Below are positions 1-12,360 of a DNA stretch of 64,000 nucleotides, in pieces (position 1 is the stretch's first letter; every line of letters begins with the position of its first letter). The DNA lies in assembly GCA_947568835.1 (NCBI GenBank), contig OX387602.1, positions 25,409,021-25,473,020 on the forward strand, in the 5' to 3' direction. Under the pieces are notes generated by a model. That model saw only the letters and a list, made by a program, of their open reading frames with translations, had not been told where the DNA came from and did not search any database. The translations under genes were made by a program, and so were the position numbers. Source of the stretch: Protonemura montana. Lineage: Eukaryota > Arthropoda > Insecta > Plecoptera > Nemouridae.

Positions 1-2530
1 ACTCTGGTAGTCAATGCGGGAACATTTGCTGCAGTGGTTGTCAATTGCATCATATTGACAATACCCACGGAAATTTTAAGTATACGAACAAGAAGTTTCC
101 GAACCCCACAGAAACGGGCCAAATAGCTAGCAGCGTCATTATGCAATGTTTAATCCCAGACGTCGTTTATCATTGGGTTGCCGGTTATCGAGGTGTCATA
201 TCACGAGTCAGGATAGGAATTTCTATACCTGTAAACATTCAGCAGGGGCAAGGCCTTCTCTATCCCATCTAACACATTAACCGGCCAAAGATTTTCTATG
301 ATGGAGTAACCTTGTTTTTTTTTTAGTTTCATCCTGAGCCGAAAAAGTCACGTGTGATGTGCCAGCCGGCGTGACCAGCGCACGATTGTTCCACTGTGTA
401 AAAAGGATCGCGAGCTAATGGTCACTATCATCGCGAGCGTTTCCCGCCATCAGACAAGAGAGAGCCCGAGGAGGTAAAGGTGCTGTACACAGCCAGTCAG
501 TCAGGCAACAAGCCACGGTCGAGCGGCGACGCAGCTGCGACTTCCTATCCCGGGGTGTGCTGCGGCTTGCATGCAGACAAGCCTCCATGGACAGGCAACT
601 CCCCTTTCGCATTGCATTATCCAACAACCCCCGGCGCGTTTTAAACCGACTCGACTACCCTCTGTGTCGGCAGAACCGGGATGGAAATTAAGATTCCTCA
701 AGATCGTACACGTATAGCAAAGTCTGTGCGTAGGTCGACCTCTAAGATGAGGCAATTATTTAGCATGATTAACGAGTAATAGAGAACAACGGATGAGGTT
801 GCCACTCGGCTAGATTAGGTCAACGCGAGGAAAGAGGAAGGTAGCGAGTAACAAGGCTGTTTGTTGGCCAGATTTTCAAACTGTGAGCCGGTCCTTCGGT
901 AATATATTCGAAAACAACACACCCAAACCATGGACCCCAAATGACGGGCCTCCTCATCCTGAATGGGCGAAACCGGAGATTTGCTGTTTGATAAACAAAT
1001 GGCAAGCGATCGCATGTTGATGTTGTTCTTTCAGTTTCGTGAAGCGTCAGGCCGAAATTCATTGTTGCCAATTTAGCCAACTGAAATATTTTTACTGAGC
1101 AGGGCCATCGAGACAGAACATACGCCAAGTTACCCCACATGCAAAACATTGTTTACATGTGTATAAGGGAATACAAATTTGCTGATTAGCTGCTGTGGCT
1201 TTTAATCTGTTACAATGGCTAGTCAATTAGTTCCAAATGGATTTTTAACTGGGTCACCAATGAATCAATCGAGGGAAACCATTTCGGTTTGGAAACTAAA
1301 AAGCAGACAATGGCAAAGTGAGAGAATAGGACTTAAAGGGGAAATAGTTTAAATCCAGTCCACTCGATCCATTCTGAATCTGAACACAAGTTCAATAACT
1401 TATTTAACAAAAAAAACTGATACCTGGCACATTATGCATGTTATTAACACCTTCAAGGACAGTATGCAAATTACTTTATGCAATGGCACCACACAATTTA
1501 GAATTTCGTGTTGAAAACATGTAGGTCATTGCCTGGCAATAAAAATTTACTCTGGTCCTTTAGCTAATAATCATAGATAATCTTATCCTTGTAAGCATAG
1601 TGTTGATAATGTGTGTGATACATGTTAATGGTAAGACTGTAATATTGTACTCAATTGACTGAACATGGCCTAGACATGTTAGTTTTTTAATATATAAGTT
1701 AAAATAGTTTTAAGTCACATTAGTGGAGTGTTTGATTATTCTCATATATTTGCTATTTTTCTATAACAGTCAAGAAAGAAAGTTTTATAATGAGGTTAAA
1801 TATCAAACCCAATATCTATTTCAGAATGTTGCTACCCCGTAATACAACAATTACAACTCGGCGATTGTGACATTTTTGTTTTGTGGCTGAAGAGTTTAGG
1901 AAGAAACACATTTGTTACATAGTGAAAATAGGTTCCATCCTCGGAACCAGACCCCTACAGTGAAGATACCACAGAAAGCTCTAGTTGAAGCTTAATACAA
2001 ACATTTTTTTTTAACCTCTTTTGGATACTTTTAAGGCAATTTATTTAATGTAGGCACAAAGAAGAATACCAAGATTGTTTGCACTGAGCTTAGGCCAAAG
2101 GAAAATATCTTATATGGATGGGGTTACTAACTTTGAACTTTAAAACAGTTTACAAGTTGAAGCCACCGTTAGCTAGGTTTGAGTATTTTACAGTGATTTG
2201 GGTGGAGAACAAATAGTGACAACCATGAAATATTTTTCCTGTAGCAGAAAGGTGCCTTGTAATCGCTCAATTAAAATTAGGGTTCTTTTGCTGTCTTATT
2301 CTAAACATCCTTTAATCAATCTTGTAAGATGAAATCGAACTTGGCCCTAAAATGTCTTGTAAGGTCTTATTAGTCTACTGTGAAATCGAGCAGTGTGTTT
2401 ATACCATTGAGAAGGCGAACCGGTAGGGACAGAGTTCTGATTTGAGTCTAGAAGAATATCACATCTGGTTAATAAAAATAAAAACAATCACAAAAATACT
2501 AATGTCTCAACAGTTTTGAATTGGACCTAC
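1..2530. other. No gene recognised; left flank
   Basis: No exon could be supported here on either strand. The stretch at about 340-760 is visibly richer in G, C and CpG than the AT-rich DNA to its right, but its open frames (up to about 109 codons) show no family I recognise and no matching splice pairs. Because the minus-strand gene starting at 3648 must continue to the left, part of this stretch is probably its intron and may hide a short exon. Confidence 0.5.
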
Positions 2531-3648
2531 CTGGCCTGCACCTTGACCAGGAGTTTTGAAAATTGTCTTCACTCCTTGATTGACAACTGACGAGACAACA
2601 TTGGTAGTTCTACCTCCGGGAGTCGTCAATTTTCCGGGCGTTGACTGAAGCACTTTGATCACTTGTGTCTGGCCTGAGAAATAAACACACAACATTCTTT
2701 TAGAGTAAATTGGCAGATTAAGAAGTATCTACCTACCCCAAAGATATACTGAACTGTTTGTCGAAACCGATACTTTCAGAATAACGACTGAAAAAACCGT
2801 TTATTTGATAAAGAGAACATTGCAATCACATGAATCTATACAATTTTTTTTTTACTAATATTGTGCCTGGTACATATCCCTGTTGGTTGGTACCTTTTAC
2901 TGGCAGCATTATACTGTGCTTTGTAGGTGACTTTCCAAGCAGGCCTTTGAGTGCAAAGGTACATAACAGGTACTAGATATTCAATGGCAATAAACGAACT
3001 CTAGATTATAGACTTGCCGCATTTGATTTGAGTTTGCTCTAGCTACGAGTAATTAATTTGCCTCACTGCTTCATTTATTTGCAAAACAGCTCACTTAAAA
3101 AAATTGGCATTTCTTAGGTGTATCTAAGGGGTTAATATATAAAATGACATTGTTAAAATTGACAAGATAAATCGGCAAAACGCCAGCTGTCGATTTGGTA
3201 CAGAATGTCCGTGAAGACCAGTTATGAGGTCTAGTGTTAATCCCTACAAGTGTGCTCTGCCAGTAGACAGAAAAACAACACCTTGTAGTAGCGATTCAAT
3301 TCCTTATTATATGTGTGATTAGAAACGATTAACATTGAAGCAGCTGCAAATGTATGTAGCCAGCTATTGCATGTCAACTCTCCCCACCCAGTAAGGGGTG
3401 TCTTTAAACAAAGGGGTAAAACTGATGAATATATATCTTAAATACAGTTTGGAAAAACCCAGCCAAATACGTAAAAATTTCCAAAAACCAAGTGGCTCCA
3501 AAATTAATTACCCCACAGGAAAACAAAAAAGCTAAGGCAAGACGCATTATAAGGCAATGATCACCAACTTCATTACAACAGAGAACTGGTACTACTCACC
3601 ATTGGCATCTTGGATCAAAAAGTTGACTGTATTGCCTTGTTGTGCCAT
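2531..3648 (-). CDS. First two coding exons of an unidentified gene (partial)
   Basis: Coding exon 1 is 3600-3648 (start ATG at 3648-3646) and ends at a GTGAGT donor. Coding exon 2 is 2531-2673, begins after a TTTCTCAG acceptor and ends at a GTAGGT donor. The intron is phase 1 and the joined frame is 64 codons with no stop, ending in phase 0. The predicted N-terminus starts MAQQGNTVNFLIQDANG and is rich in Q, T, G, V and K, with several TPG motifs, and has no signal peptide or membrane segment. This composition resembles the disordered N-terminus of a transcription regulator such as LIN54, but that is a loose impression. No domain is visible and no downstream exon was found in 1-2530. The gene is divergent from Fsn, and the two start codons are about 500 bases apart. 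Confidence 0.7.
2674..3599 (-). other. Intron of the partial minus-strand gene
   Basis: This is a 926-base phase 1 intron between the two coding exons, with GTGAGT at its 5' end and TTTCTCAG at its 3' end. It is AT-rich, and I see no other gene or repeat in it. Confidence 0.65.
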
Positions 3649-4145
3649 TATTACTGATTGAAGATTATTTGCAGGGAAAAATATCAGTAAACTGTCACTG
3701 AAAATTGCAAGCTACTGCCGATTTGATGCCCAGCGAATTGGGACGTCGTCTTAGTGACCAAAATGGCGACTCGTTATGCACTACATTTCTTGTGAATAAG
3801 TGGTGAGAGACATTACAACCATGCGATATAATGCAATCTTGTATGTCTGATGAAATATCGAACAGATCCACGGCGCTTTGAAAGAGGAATTAAGACCCAA
3901 ATTTGGCTAAAACTTGACCCAAAAATAATATTTGTCGGATCCGTGGTTATACACCTCAGATGAGCTTGGCGGCAGGCACAAAGCAATATCTGCCATTGGC
4001 CGGCAAATATCACGTGGTATACCCTCGTCACTTGTTGAAGGAACACTTGAAACTGAACCGGAATACATCCGTGGACGTTGCCAGTCATTGGCTGGTTCAC
4101 ATTGCATTCCTCTCTGCGTTCCTTTGTCCGAAAGTGACCGGCAAG
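3649..4145. promoter_or_regulatory. Probable bidirectional promoter
   Basis: These 497 bases separate the start codons of two divergent genes. They must hold both 5' UTRs and, unless a distant promoter exists, both promoters. A CCAAAATGGCGAC element at 3758-3770 resembles the YY1/Pho-type ATGGC motif common near 5' ends of housekeeping genes, and a GACGTC CRE-like core lies at about 3742-3747. No convincing TATA box was seen. The assignment rests on geometry and motif resemblance only. The frame ahead of the Fsn start is open back to 3960, but the family start is at 4146. Confidence 0.5.
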
Positions 4146-7100
4146 ATGGTCGACGAAATTGCGTCAATTTTGCCTGACCATGTTTTGGAAGTAATATTTG
4201 CTGACATGGACTTACATGACCTTAGAAATTGCTCTCTCGTGTGTCAAAATTGGAACAGGTTTCTGAACGACGAGAATAATGACGTGTGGCGGTTACACTG
4301 TATTCGAAAATTAGCCGAAGAGGCTCTGAAGTCGGACTTGTTGTCATCGGTACCCACATATAAAGCAAAATTACGTGCTTTTTATCATGCCTGGAATCCC
4401 AACGATTGCTCAAGAAATGTGTATATTAAACCCAATGGGTTCACATTACACAGAAACCCTGTGGCCCAAAGTACAGACGCATCCCGGGGGAAGATTGGTT
4501 TTCGGCACGGCCGACATGCTTGGGAAGTGATTTGGGAAGGTCCTCTCGGAACTGTCGCAGTTATCGGGATTGCTACAAAAGAAGCTCCCTTACAGTGCCA
4601 TGGTTATGTTGCTTTATTAGGTTCAGACGATCAAAGTTGGGGCTGGAACTTGGTTGATAACCACTTGTTACATAATGGAGATTCACAAGGAAACTATCCG
4701 TTATTAAACAATGCTCCAAAATATCAGGTTAGAGAAATTTAGTAATAAAGTTATTGGAAAATTTGTTGGCACCTCTTATTGCGTATTTATTTTCAGAGCA
4801 GTCTGATAGATGTTTCATCATTGATTTGCAAACGTCACATTTTCTAGGACATGGATTAATGTTGTTGGTGACAGCTGTCAGTTACAATGTTTTTGCTGCT
4901 GCAGAAGCATTGGGTGTTTGTAAATCCAAAAACAGTATTCCCACATTGTTTGCTCGTGACTTGTTAGGTTCCTTATTGCTACTGCATTATAATATACTTT
5001 TTTCTGCCAGGTGGGGGAGAGAATACGAGTGGTCTTAGATTGTGATTATAATATACTCTCGTTTGAGAAAAACGACGAGTTCCTTGGAGTTGCATTTAGA
5101 GGTAAGATCATTTAAACACAGTTTTGACGTAAAACCTTCAATTGTAGACCCTTTTAAATACAAACGTAGAAGCCTTCTAGTTAATTTATAAAAAAAGGTT
5201 TTATTTTCACACTTAGATTTTTAATAGCGTTATTTTTGTATGGAATTTTTTTAAGCACGTTTAATAAGTTGACTGCCTTTGATTTTCTATTCCCAATTTC
5301 ACTGTGTACCTTTAGAGCTGCTGTGAAACTTCAGGATGTTTCAGCTTGTTGGAGTATTTGTTTGCTTGAATTGTCGTGCTAGACCAAACATTATTTTAGT
5401 AACGAATGTTAGTGAATGAATGTTCATTCGGTGAATGAGTGGGTGATGATGAGAATGATAATGAACCTTACCTAGTCTAGAAAGGCGGAGGGGAAGCCCA
5501 GTGCTGGCATGTAGCCTTCTCCTTTTGAAGAGCACCAAGGCGACCACCAGCTAAACATCTAAGGACCTTATAAGAATTCCACCACAAGCCCATGTTGTGA
5601 GCAAAGATGGGCAAAAAAAATTGGTTCTATATACTTAAATATTTTCAACCTCTCTCAAACAGGTCAGGTCATGTGGATCCAATAAAATAATTATTAATTA
5701 CAGCTCAAATGATCAATTCTATTATTCATGTTTGTCAATTGATGAGGGTAGCAATAATAAATATTGTTCAAGTGGAAACCAGTCTCAGATGCAAGTAATT
5801 TAGAAGAAATAGCAACATTAAATTCCTTAATTAATACTCGGAATGACGGTGTCTTACCTGGGCGATTACCATTCTTGTTGGGTTATTAGTTACAAGTCGG
5901 TAATTTTTCCAAAGACCATTTACCATAATCGTTAGGACTAGCTATAAGCCCAATGCCATAGTTTTAACACACCAAACCTTTTAGTGAACATCTGGAGCAG
6001 GTTAGATTGTTGACAATGTAGAGAAAAATGGTAAATGAGCAAATGCCAATGAGCATTTATCAAATGCAAATTGATAAACCAGTTTTCTTTTCAGTGGCTG
6101 TCTTGTTAGATCGAGAGCAGCAATGTTTAAAAATTAATTTGTTAGCAAAGTTTACCAACTTGCAGAACATCCCACTGGCCTAAAATACACCACTTTGGAG
6201 TTTAAAAAGTTAACCCAAAAACGTCAAATTTTTTCTCTTTTGTCTCATACTTCTATGGTGCTACTTTTCTAATTAAGTGAGATGCAAGCTTGATTTTCTT
6301 CCTATAAATGTCTTCTGTTATCTCACAATCTAAGTAGTTGTATAACCCAGGTCCCATTCTTTTTTATCCTTTTTTAGTGGCTACACCAAAGAGCTATACT
6401 TTATCCAGGAAGGTCGGAGATAAAAAGTACAAGAGATTATTAGTTTATTACCGCTGCGTGTTATTTCGGTACAGCAGAGACTTTTAATTTGGAGTCGCAC
6501 ATCTCCATGGCCAAATCAGCTACTCTAGTATTTGGAGTACACTGCGGATTTATTGCTGTAGAAAAAATAGTTACAGGCTATTAAAATTAATTGTGCATTT
6601 TGTACACTGTGCATTTGATAGATTTGTGAAGAGAAGACCCCACAGATGAGAGATAATTGCTGTGTAATTGCTGTATAAATGAGAGATCATTTAGGCATTG
6701 GTTAGGATGCATTGTTGCTTGCTGCTCTCTAGCTGACTACTGCAAGTACTCTGTGTGTATTTTCATTGATGTTGGAGAGAAGACTTCTACTAGGTTTTCT
6801 TAAGTTATCTTTTAAGTTTTCATTCATTAATTTTTTTGCGGTTATTTTATTTTTTATTTTTTTCGTTTGAAATTGTCTAGTTTGACTTAAGACTGGTATT
6901 TCAAGTGCAAACACTCGTACAATGCCGTCATTTGGTGTTAACTTTGCGTACCTCACTCATTGTGAGTGTTTTCACACTAGTATCGCTGTTGCACGACGCA
7001 GTATCTCACACGACGAGCGAGAAGTTTATGAGAGCGTCACATTGTAAAGCCCACATTACGCTATGTTCAGTTGTCTGGTTGGGTTGGCTGCTCAGTGGTG

Positions 7101-7445
7101 TGGATTGCCTGTTGGAGCACAGAATGACTGGTTTCTACTCAATTAATCTTTATTAACCTCGACAAGCCTCCCTATCCTACCGCGTTGTAAGACGTCACGT
7201 CAAAATGAAAACTCATTCTTTGTTTTGTTTGTGTATCTTTATCCACAAACGAAATGGTGCAAGAAAAAGAAGTTATGTTTACTCACAAATGACCTGGGAA
7301 ATGCTCGGCAGTACCCACATTACCGAATGAAAAAATGATTTTGTTTTCAGGGTTGCCGGATAAGAGACTGTATCCCACAGTATCGGCAGTGTATGGCAAT
7401 ACAGAAGTATCGATGGTTTACCTTGGTCCACCGCTGGATGGGTAA
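4146..7445 (+). CDS. Fsn: F-box/SPRY domain protein 1 (FBXO45/Fsn)
   Basis: There are three coding exons: 4146-4727, 5011-5101 and 7351-7445 (TAA at 7443-7445). They join to 255 residues, the same length as Drosophila Fsn as I recall it. Introns are phase 0 (CAG|GTTAGA to CTGCCAG) and phase 1 (G|GTAAGA to TTTTCAG). Residues about 4-52 form the F-box. About 85-250 form the SPRY domain, with near-invariant stretches such as [27 protein letters not shown] and the C-terminal VYLGPPLDG. In animals this protein pairs with the PHR ligase Highwire/PHR1 and SKP1 in an atypical E3 ubiquitin ligase that controls synapse growth, in part through the kinase DLK/Wallenda. The start MVDE is chosen by homology; the upstream open frame adds 62 codons without family support. 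The protein is intact with no missing family landmarks. Confidence 0.97.
4728..5010 (+). other. Fsn: Fsn intron 1
   Basis: This is a 283-base phase 0 intron. It contains a 94-codon open frame that runs into exon 2 out of register and is not coding. Reading from exon 1 into the intron meets a stop within a few codons, so intron retention would truncate the SPRY domain. Confidence 0.93.
5102..7350 (+). other. Fsn: Fsn intron 2
   Basis: This is a 2249-base phase 1 intron, AT-rich apart from a diverged minus-strand SINE tail at about 5395-5612. The rest shows no repeat or gene I can support. Short open frames at 6729-6956 and 6905-7156 overlap on opposite strands and look like chance. Confidence 0.9.
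5395..5612 (-). repeat. Diverged SINE tail copy inside Fsn intron 2
   Basis: Read on the minus strand, this stretch follows the central domain and tail of the SINE at 16516-17050 in the same order. It has an AGCTGG motif, then a variant of CTTGATGCTCTTC, then a variant of GTCGGCACCGGGTTTCCCCTC, then a TCATTCATTC-like tail. The homology appears to continue on the right to about 5612, where ATTCC and CCCATG blocks match the SINE's GGAAT and CATGG blocks. Many substitutions separate the two, so this copy is old. No 5S-like head or target-site duplication was found, so it is probably 5'-truncated or has lost its ends. Confidence 0.75.
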
Positions 7446-8040
7446 CACAGCTTTCTCGTAGAAACAATTACGCAGACGGATGCCAATACTTTTTATGAAT
7501 ATGTGTCATGACAACTTGTGAACTCGGCAGTTTTGTAAACTCAGCTGACCGTGTGTTTCAAAAGTGCAAGCCTTCCACCATTTTCATTCTCAAGAATGGA
7601 ACTTAAATCAAACTCACTCTTGTGTTTTAACCAATGAAGGTACCAACAGTGCAAGAAAATGTTCTACATGATTTTGCATTTACTCTGAGAATGTAGGCGT
7701 ACGCGCTAGAATAAGTGAGGTAGGTTGGTGGTATCGAAAAGATCGTTAAGTTGATCGCCGAGTTTTTTTACATCACCAGTCGGCAAACCAAGAAGTGCCA
7801 TCCCAAGTGCAGAGTCACAGTCAAATGCAATTTTGTATTTTTTTTATTTTCATCAATACTAACTTGAATGAAATGTGATTGATTCACTAGTCCTTGCTCT
7901 TTGAACCAATGTTGTGGTTTTGATTATATGGCTCAATATAAATTATATTAATTTCTAGCAAAGGTATTCTTGAAGCAAGTAAGTCACTGGCAAGCCTTTT
8001 TTGATTCGTTTAGCTTAACAAATAAAATGCATCTGAGAAT
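7446..8040 (+). other. Fsn: Fsn 3' UTR with candidate poly(A) signal
   Basis: The 3' UTR starts right after the TAA stop. The first clear AATAAA hexamer downstream is at 8021-8026, which would give a UTR of about 600 bases. A second AATAAA follows near 8117. Neither is shown to be used. Confidence 0.45.
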
Positions 8041-10438
8041 GGGAAGAAACATGAAGTGAATAAGAAAATGACAGGTTCTCTGTAGAATTCCAACTTATCT
8101 ACCTATCTATTACCAGGTAATAAAACTTTTCTTCCTCTGAAATCTAAACAATTAAATATTAAATATGAATTTTTAACTGCCAGTCCATGTTGGTACAAAC
8201 TGCAAAGGTTAAATATTAGTGACAAAACCAAGCCATTTTACAGCATCCATTATTACGAAGTGATAGCAGAAATTTGTTGTAATATTTATATACTCGAAAC
8301 AATTTTTACATGATCAACGATCAATAATAGAATAATCAATAATTAATCGATATAGTCATATGTTGTTACCCCCAAGGTAATGTGTGGGAATAATTCCAAC
8401 CATCGATACTGAAGCTAAAATAGGAAACCAAAAAATACTGTCAGCAACGGACATACGTTTCCCATCTTTTTCACACATTACTATTTTCTGTGTCATTGTA
8501 CAAACAAGGTATCAGATGTGATTTTCTTTTGAATAACTTATTAGATAAAAATGTACACAGACTTGTAAATACTAGCATAGAGAGCTGAGCAGTAGTATTT
8601 AATATTCATACAATGCTACATAAAATATTAATGTTAAATTGTACATAGCATAAATAAATGTATGAAACATGTGAGGAAAACCAGTTCAGCTCGAAACGAT
8701 GGAAAGCATAATATAACTCTGATTTTTTCATAATTTGCATCAATCAAAATTCCCTGCTTGAATGCTGTCACCTCTATATCAAAATTTTACTTGCTAAGGG
8801 AACATATTTTGTAATCAGGCCAGAGTGCAAAGTTGCTTACCATCCCTGAGCTGTTTGTATATATATCATGAGAAAACATTTTTAAGGGTACTGAATGGTG
8901 CTACCCTGATTTTTTTCTTCCTAAAACTCAATGATTTGCCAAAATGCACCATTTTGAAAGTAAGAACTTTCTACCTCCACATACTCCATGGTTATGTTGA
9001 CTCTTTTGTGAAGCGAATCCGCTTCACATTTCACCATCCCAAAATATCGCTACGCTCTTCTTACAATGCAGCTCAAATTGGGTTTGCGAAGCTTTAGATT
9101 TTTAATATAATGACTTCATACAATTACTTTGTTAGCCAGAAGATTGAAACACAAATACCTCTGTAGCAGCAATGATTTGATTTGATGCAAGACTTCTTTC
9201 CAATTGAATTGTGTACGACCCAAAAATAAATGTTTAAAAATATGTGGCAATTTTATTTAGGTTCTCTCCTGTGTCCTTTTGTCGTGCACGCTCCTGATCG
9301 TTTGCCATCCGAGTGTGATCACTGAAAAGTATGGCCTGGTCACACCCTCCTCAATGAAGACTTTCACACCATTGGCTATAGGGGCACTTGAAGGTAGGAA
9401 TTTCCTGTCTTCAGCGCCGTGAACAGACATATGTGAATGTTTATTGTTGCGACAACCTACTGAATACTTTACACAAATGATCAAACCATATGAAGTTTAT
9501 TTAGATAGTGGTCAGGCTGTGGTTACTAGCAGCAATGAATATGTATTTTAGACTTCAATACTCAACGATCATTGGTTAAGGGGTTTTGTCAGTATTTTAG
9601 TAATCACACACTCAACAGATATAGTCTATCTGTGGTTATAGCATAGGTTATTTATTTTAGATAGCAGAATAGAGAACAGATGACTTAAAATCATTTTATT
9701 AGTGGTATTCAGAATTAATATCAACTGAAACCAAGATTGCAGTTTTATATAATACAGATCAAAGATCAGATCATAAAAAAAAAACATTAATTAAAATTAG
9801 TAGCTTGCACATTGTGAAAATATAAATGAGTAAATCACAAAATCACGTTGTAAAATGAAATAGGAACCCTTTCTAAAAGCCACGAGCAAGGAACAAAATT
9901 GAATATAAGAAATGTTGTTGCCAACAAGTACATTTGGTTAATTAAGATACTATTAGACAATGATAAGCTGTATGGTTTTAGGTCTGATATCATCATCATC
10001 TATCACAGTAAAGAAAATTTTCTTTTAGCACAAAAAGTGGAGATATTGAATCTTCACTGCTTCGAATCATTGTAACAATTTTATATGTGAAATCTTCTAA
10101 GAATTTCCAATGCCATTTTCAGGTATGTAAACTAATCTAGCTAGCATATATCAAATTACGAATGCATTGTCTATAGCCCGATTACTTTTCAGTAGGGAAG
10201 TGAATAAATTTTAATTTAACATTTTTTTTTGGTATTCATCTAGCTTGCTAGCAGCTAAATGCAACATTGCCTAGAGTGCATACCGTCAAGTGGTGCCTGC
10301 CGCTTTACATAACATTATTTTTCGAAACCTCGAGAGTCATTAATAGAATTATAGTCAACTGGTGAGCAACTTCAATCTAATCTTATCACAATCCGGTAAC
10401 AATCTATATCACACTGTTCAAAAACTTCCTACCTTGCC
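8041..10438. other. Intergenic between two convergent genes
   Basis: This is AT-rich DNA between the converging 3' ends of Fsn and TMEM164. A short inverted repeat with 8-base arms (GTGAAGCG / CGCTTCAC) lies at 9008-9027. No gene or recognisable transposon was seen. Confidence 0.6.
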
Positions 10439-11001
10439 TTTATTGACATAAATTCCTAATGCTATCATTGGTTTGCCATTATGTTATGATTTCAATCTTA
10501 ATTGTGGAAATTATTTAATGTCACTCTGGGTATATTATTAAATTCATCCCTAAATGATCGATAGAGATCAGTTTTATATGAACTCTGTGACTAGATAAAA
10601 GTTTTCATAGCTCCTCTTGTTCAGTGAGATCAAACAAGTGATCATGGTATACGTGGAATCACAAGAGTGGAATGTGAGAGACAAGTGTCACTTGGAGTAA
10701 AATTGCAATGCAATTTTTCCCAGTTTGCAATTAGTTTCAGTGTTACTGTGCACTGCAAGTCAAAACGTGTGTTCATTTCGTGTCTACAGCCACCCAAGGT
10801 GAAGGAAGAACCTTCACTTAAAACTTAACTTCCCTAAAATTTGGCAATTTAAATGTGTCACCTATGACAAAGAATCAAGTGAAAAAACTAACAATAAAAA
10901 TACATTCTTGGGTGTCACACTATGCTTTACGAAGTTGCGAGAAAAAGGATCTAGCGGTCTAGAAACAAAAAGCTACGTGTTCCAAGGCGGATACTCAATC
11001 T
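10439..11001 (-). other. TMEM164: TMEM164 3' UTR with candidate poly(A) signal
   Basis: On the minus strand the UTR runs leftward from the stop codon at 11002. A candidate AATAAA lies at 10444-10439, giving a UTR of about 560 bases. A weaker ATTAAA lies at about 10519-10514. Confidence 0.4.
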
Positions 11002-12360
11002 CTATTCCCTGTGTCCGTGTCCGTTGCCCACCGTTACTGGTGAGACACGATACAATCGTTCTCCACCTCCTTTTAAACCGTCCTCGATAACCTTTCTCGT
11101 GTCTGCACCGGCCGGAGAAAAGTGATCGACGATGCTGTAGAACTTGTTTGTCAAAGGTGAAAGAAGAGCTTGGTGCGACACGCCCAGGCAGCGATAATAT
11201 GGACCGTAGAATGGATCCCGGGTAGCAGGGCACAGCATTTGGTTCAAGTTGACTTGAGTCGGCTAGTAACAAAAATGTGCACCATCATTCTGACTACGCC
11301 AAAATGTAATTCAAGGTGAAAAATGACGACATAATTGCAAAAAGTTTGAAACATTATAGGCAGGGAGAAGATTTTTTGATTGATGACTTGCTGCATGTAA
11401 TACTCTATTATAATGATTCATTCAAATATTCCTGAATTCAAAATTAGCGACTTACAATTGCAATTCCCTGAAGAATGATGTAATGATAGAAGATGTTGGA
11501 ACCATAGGACATTGCCCACCAGCTCATGTCTGTAAATTTCTCCAAGTTGTAGGCACCTAAAAATCAATTAAATTAAGCTGAATGATGATTTTTTTAGTTT
11601 TGAAGTAAAAGACAATGCTGCAGTACCTACTACCCGCTAAATGTAGCTTACCACCTAGCTGCAGTAAGTAGTAAGGCACAACAAGCATCATTATGTGTTG
11701 AATCCAATAGGTAGTTGTTTCAAATGGAAGCTGAAAATGGTTAGTTCCTATTAAGTATCAACTTGTTTTAAAACTGGCAATTCAATGCATGCACATGCAT
11801 CTGAATAAAATAATGATTTGATAATAAACTTACAACTCGTGTTTCGGTGACGGGAAATAGAATAGCCAATATGGCACCGTTTAAGAAGTTTAAATGAATT
11901 CTAAACATTGCAGTCAGTGCCCTGCTCGGTGGAGCGGCCAGAAGATAAATCTACAATAAGACGTTAAACATTTTGATCACAATGGAGCAAGGATCAGGAG
12001 CAAGGAATAGGATTGACACGTAAATTTCAGATTTGAACTTGCCTGAATTGCTGTTGTAACATGACAAGGGTTTAACAAATATATCACAGACTCCGAAGCT
12101 AACTTAAAGCCTATTTCAATGCCCCAGACTAGCGTTGTTAGTATAAGTAGAATATTCTTCCCTCGGCGCTCTTTTTTATAACTAAACTCAGCGTGAGGAG
12201 TGGAAATATTGTTAAAGCCCCATAGCACTAGCACTGCACCACAGGATAATATTATCACAGATTCGATTAATTTTGCAGTTGGGGAAAGGAATGTTACACA
12301 TTCTAATCCTCTGTTCCCAGGAATTGAAGAATTTACTCCTCTGTAAGTCCATTCAAACAT
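11002..12360 (-). CDS. TMEM164: TMEM164-like multipass membrane acyltransferase
   Basis: Five coding exons on the minus strand, in order 12043-12360, 11834-11950, 11652-11730, 11456-11556 and 11002-11262, give 291 residues (human about 297). Intron phases are 0, 0, 1 and 0. Family landmarks appear in order: the ECVTFLSPTAKLIES region, the NPCH motif at residues 97-100, the APPSRALTAMFRIHLNFLNG block, IQHIMMLVVPYYLL, and NQMLCPATRDPFYGPYYR near the C-terminus. Several hydrophobic segments fit a polytopic ER-type membrane protein. Human TMEM164 has been reported to make C20:4 ether phospholipids and to promote ferroptosis, using a conserved cysteine that I place at Cys99 here. The start MFEW aligns with the human N-terminus. 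The first intron has a GC donor (CAG|GCAAGT); the others are GT. The C-terminal tail of about 40 residues is not conserved with the vertebrate protein. Confidence 0.95.

Noticed and set aside
3960-4145. In-frame upstream extension of the Fsn coding frame
   Set aside because: The family protein starts at MVDE (4146). The extra 62 codons have no family counterpart and lie in the probable shared promoter.
4754-5038. 94-codon open frame after Fsn exon 1
   Set aside because: It lies in intron 1 and crosses exon 2 in the wrong frame. The exon 2 frame from 5011 gives the correct family sequence.
7710-7735. GTGAGGTAGGTTGG word resembling let-7
   Set aside because: It lacks the let-7 sequence beyond the first bases, and no hairpin was found around it.
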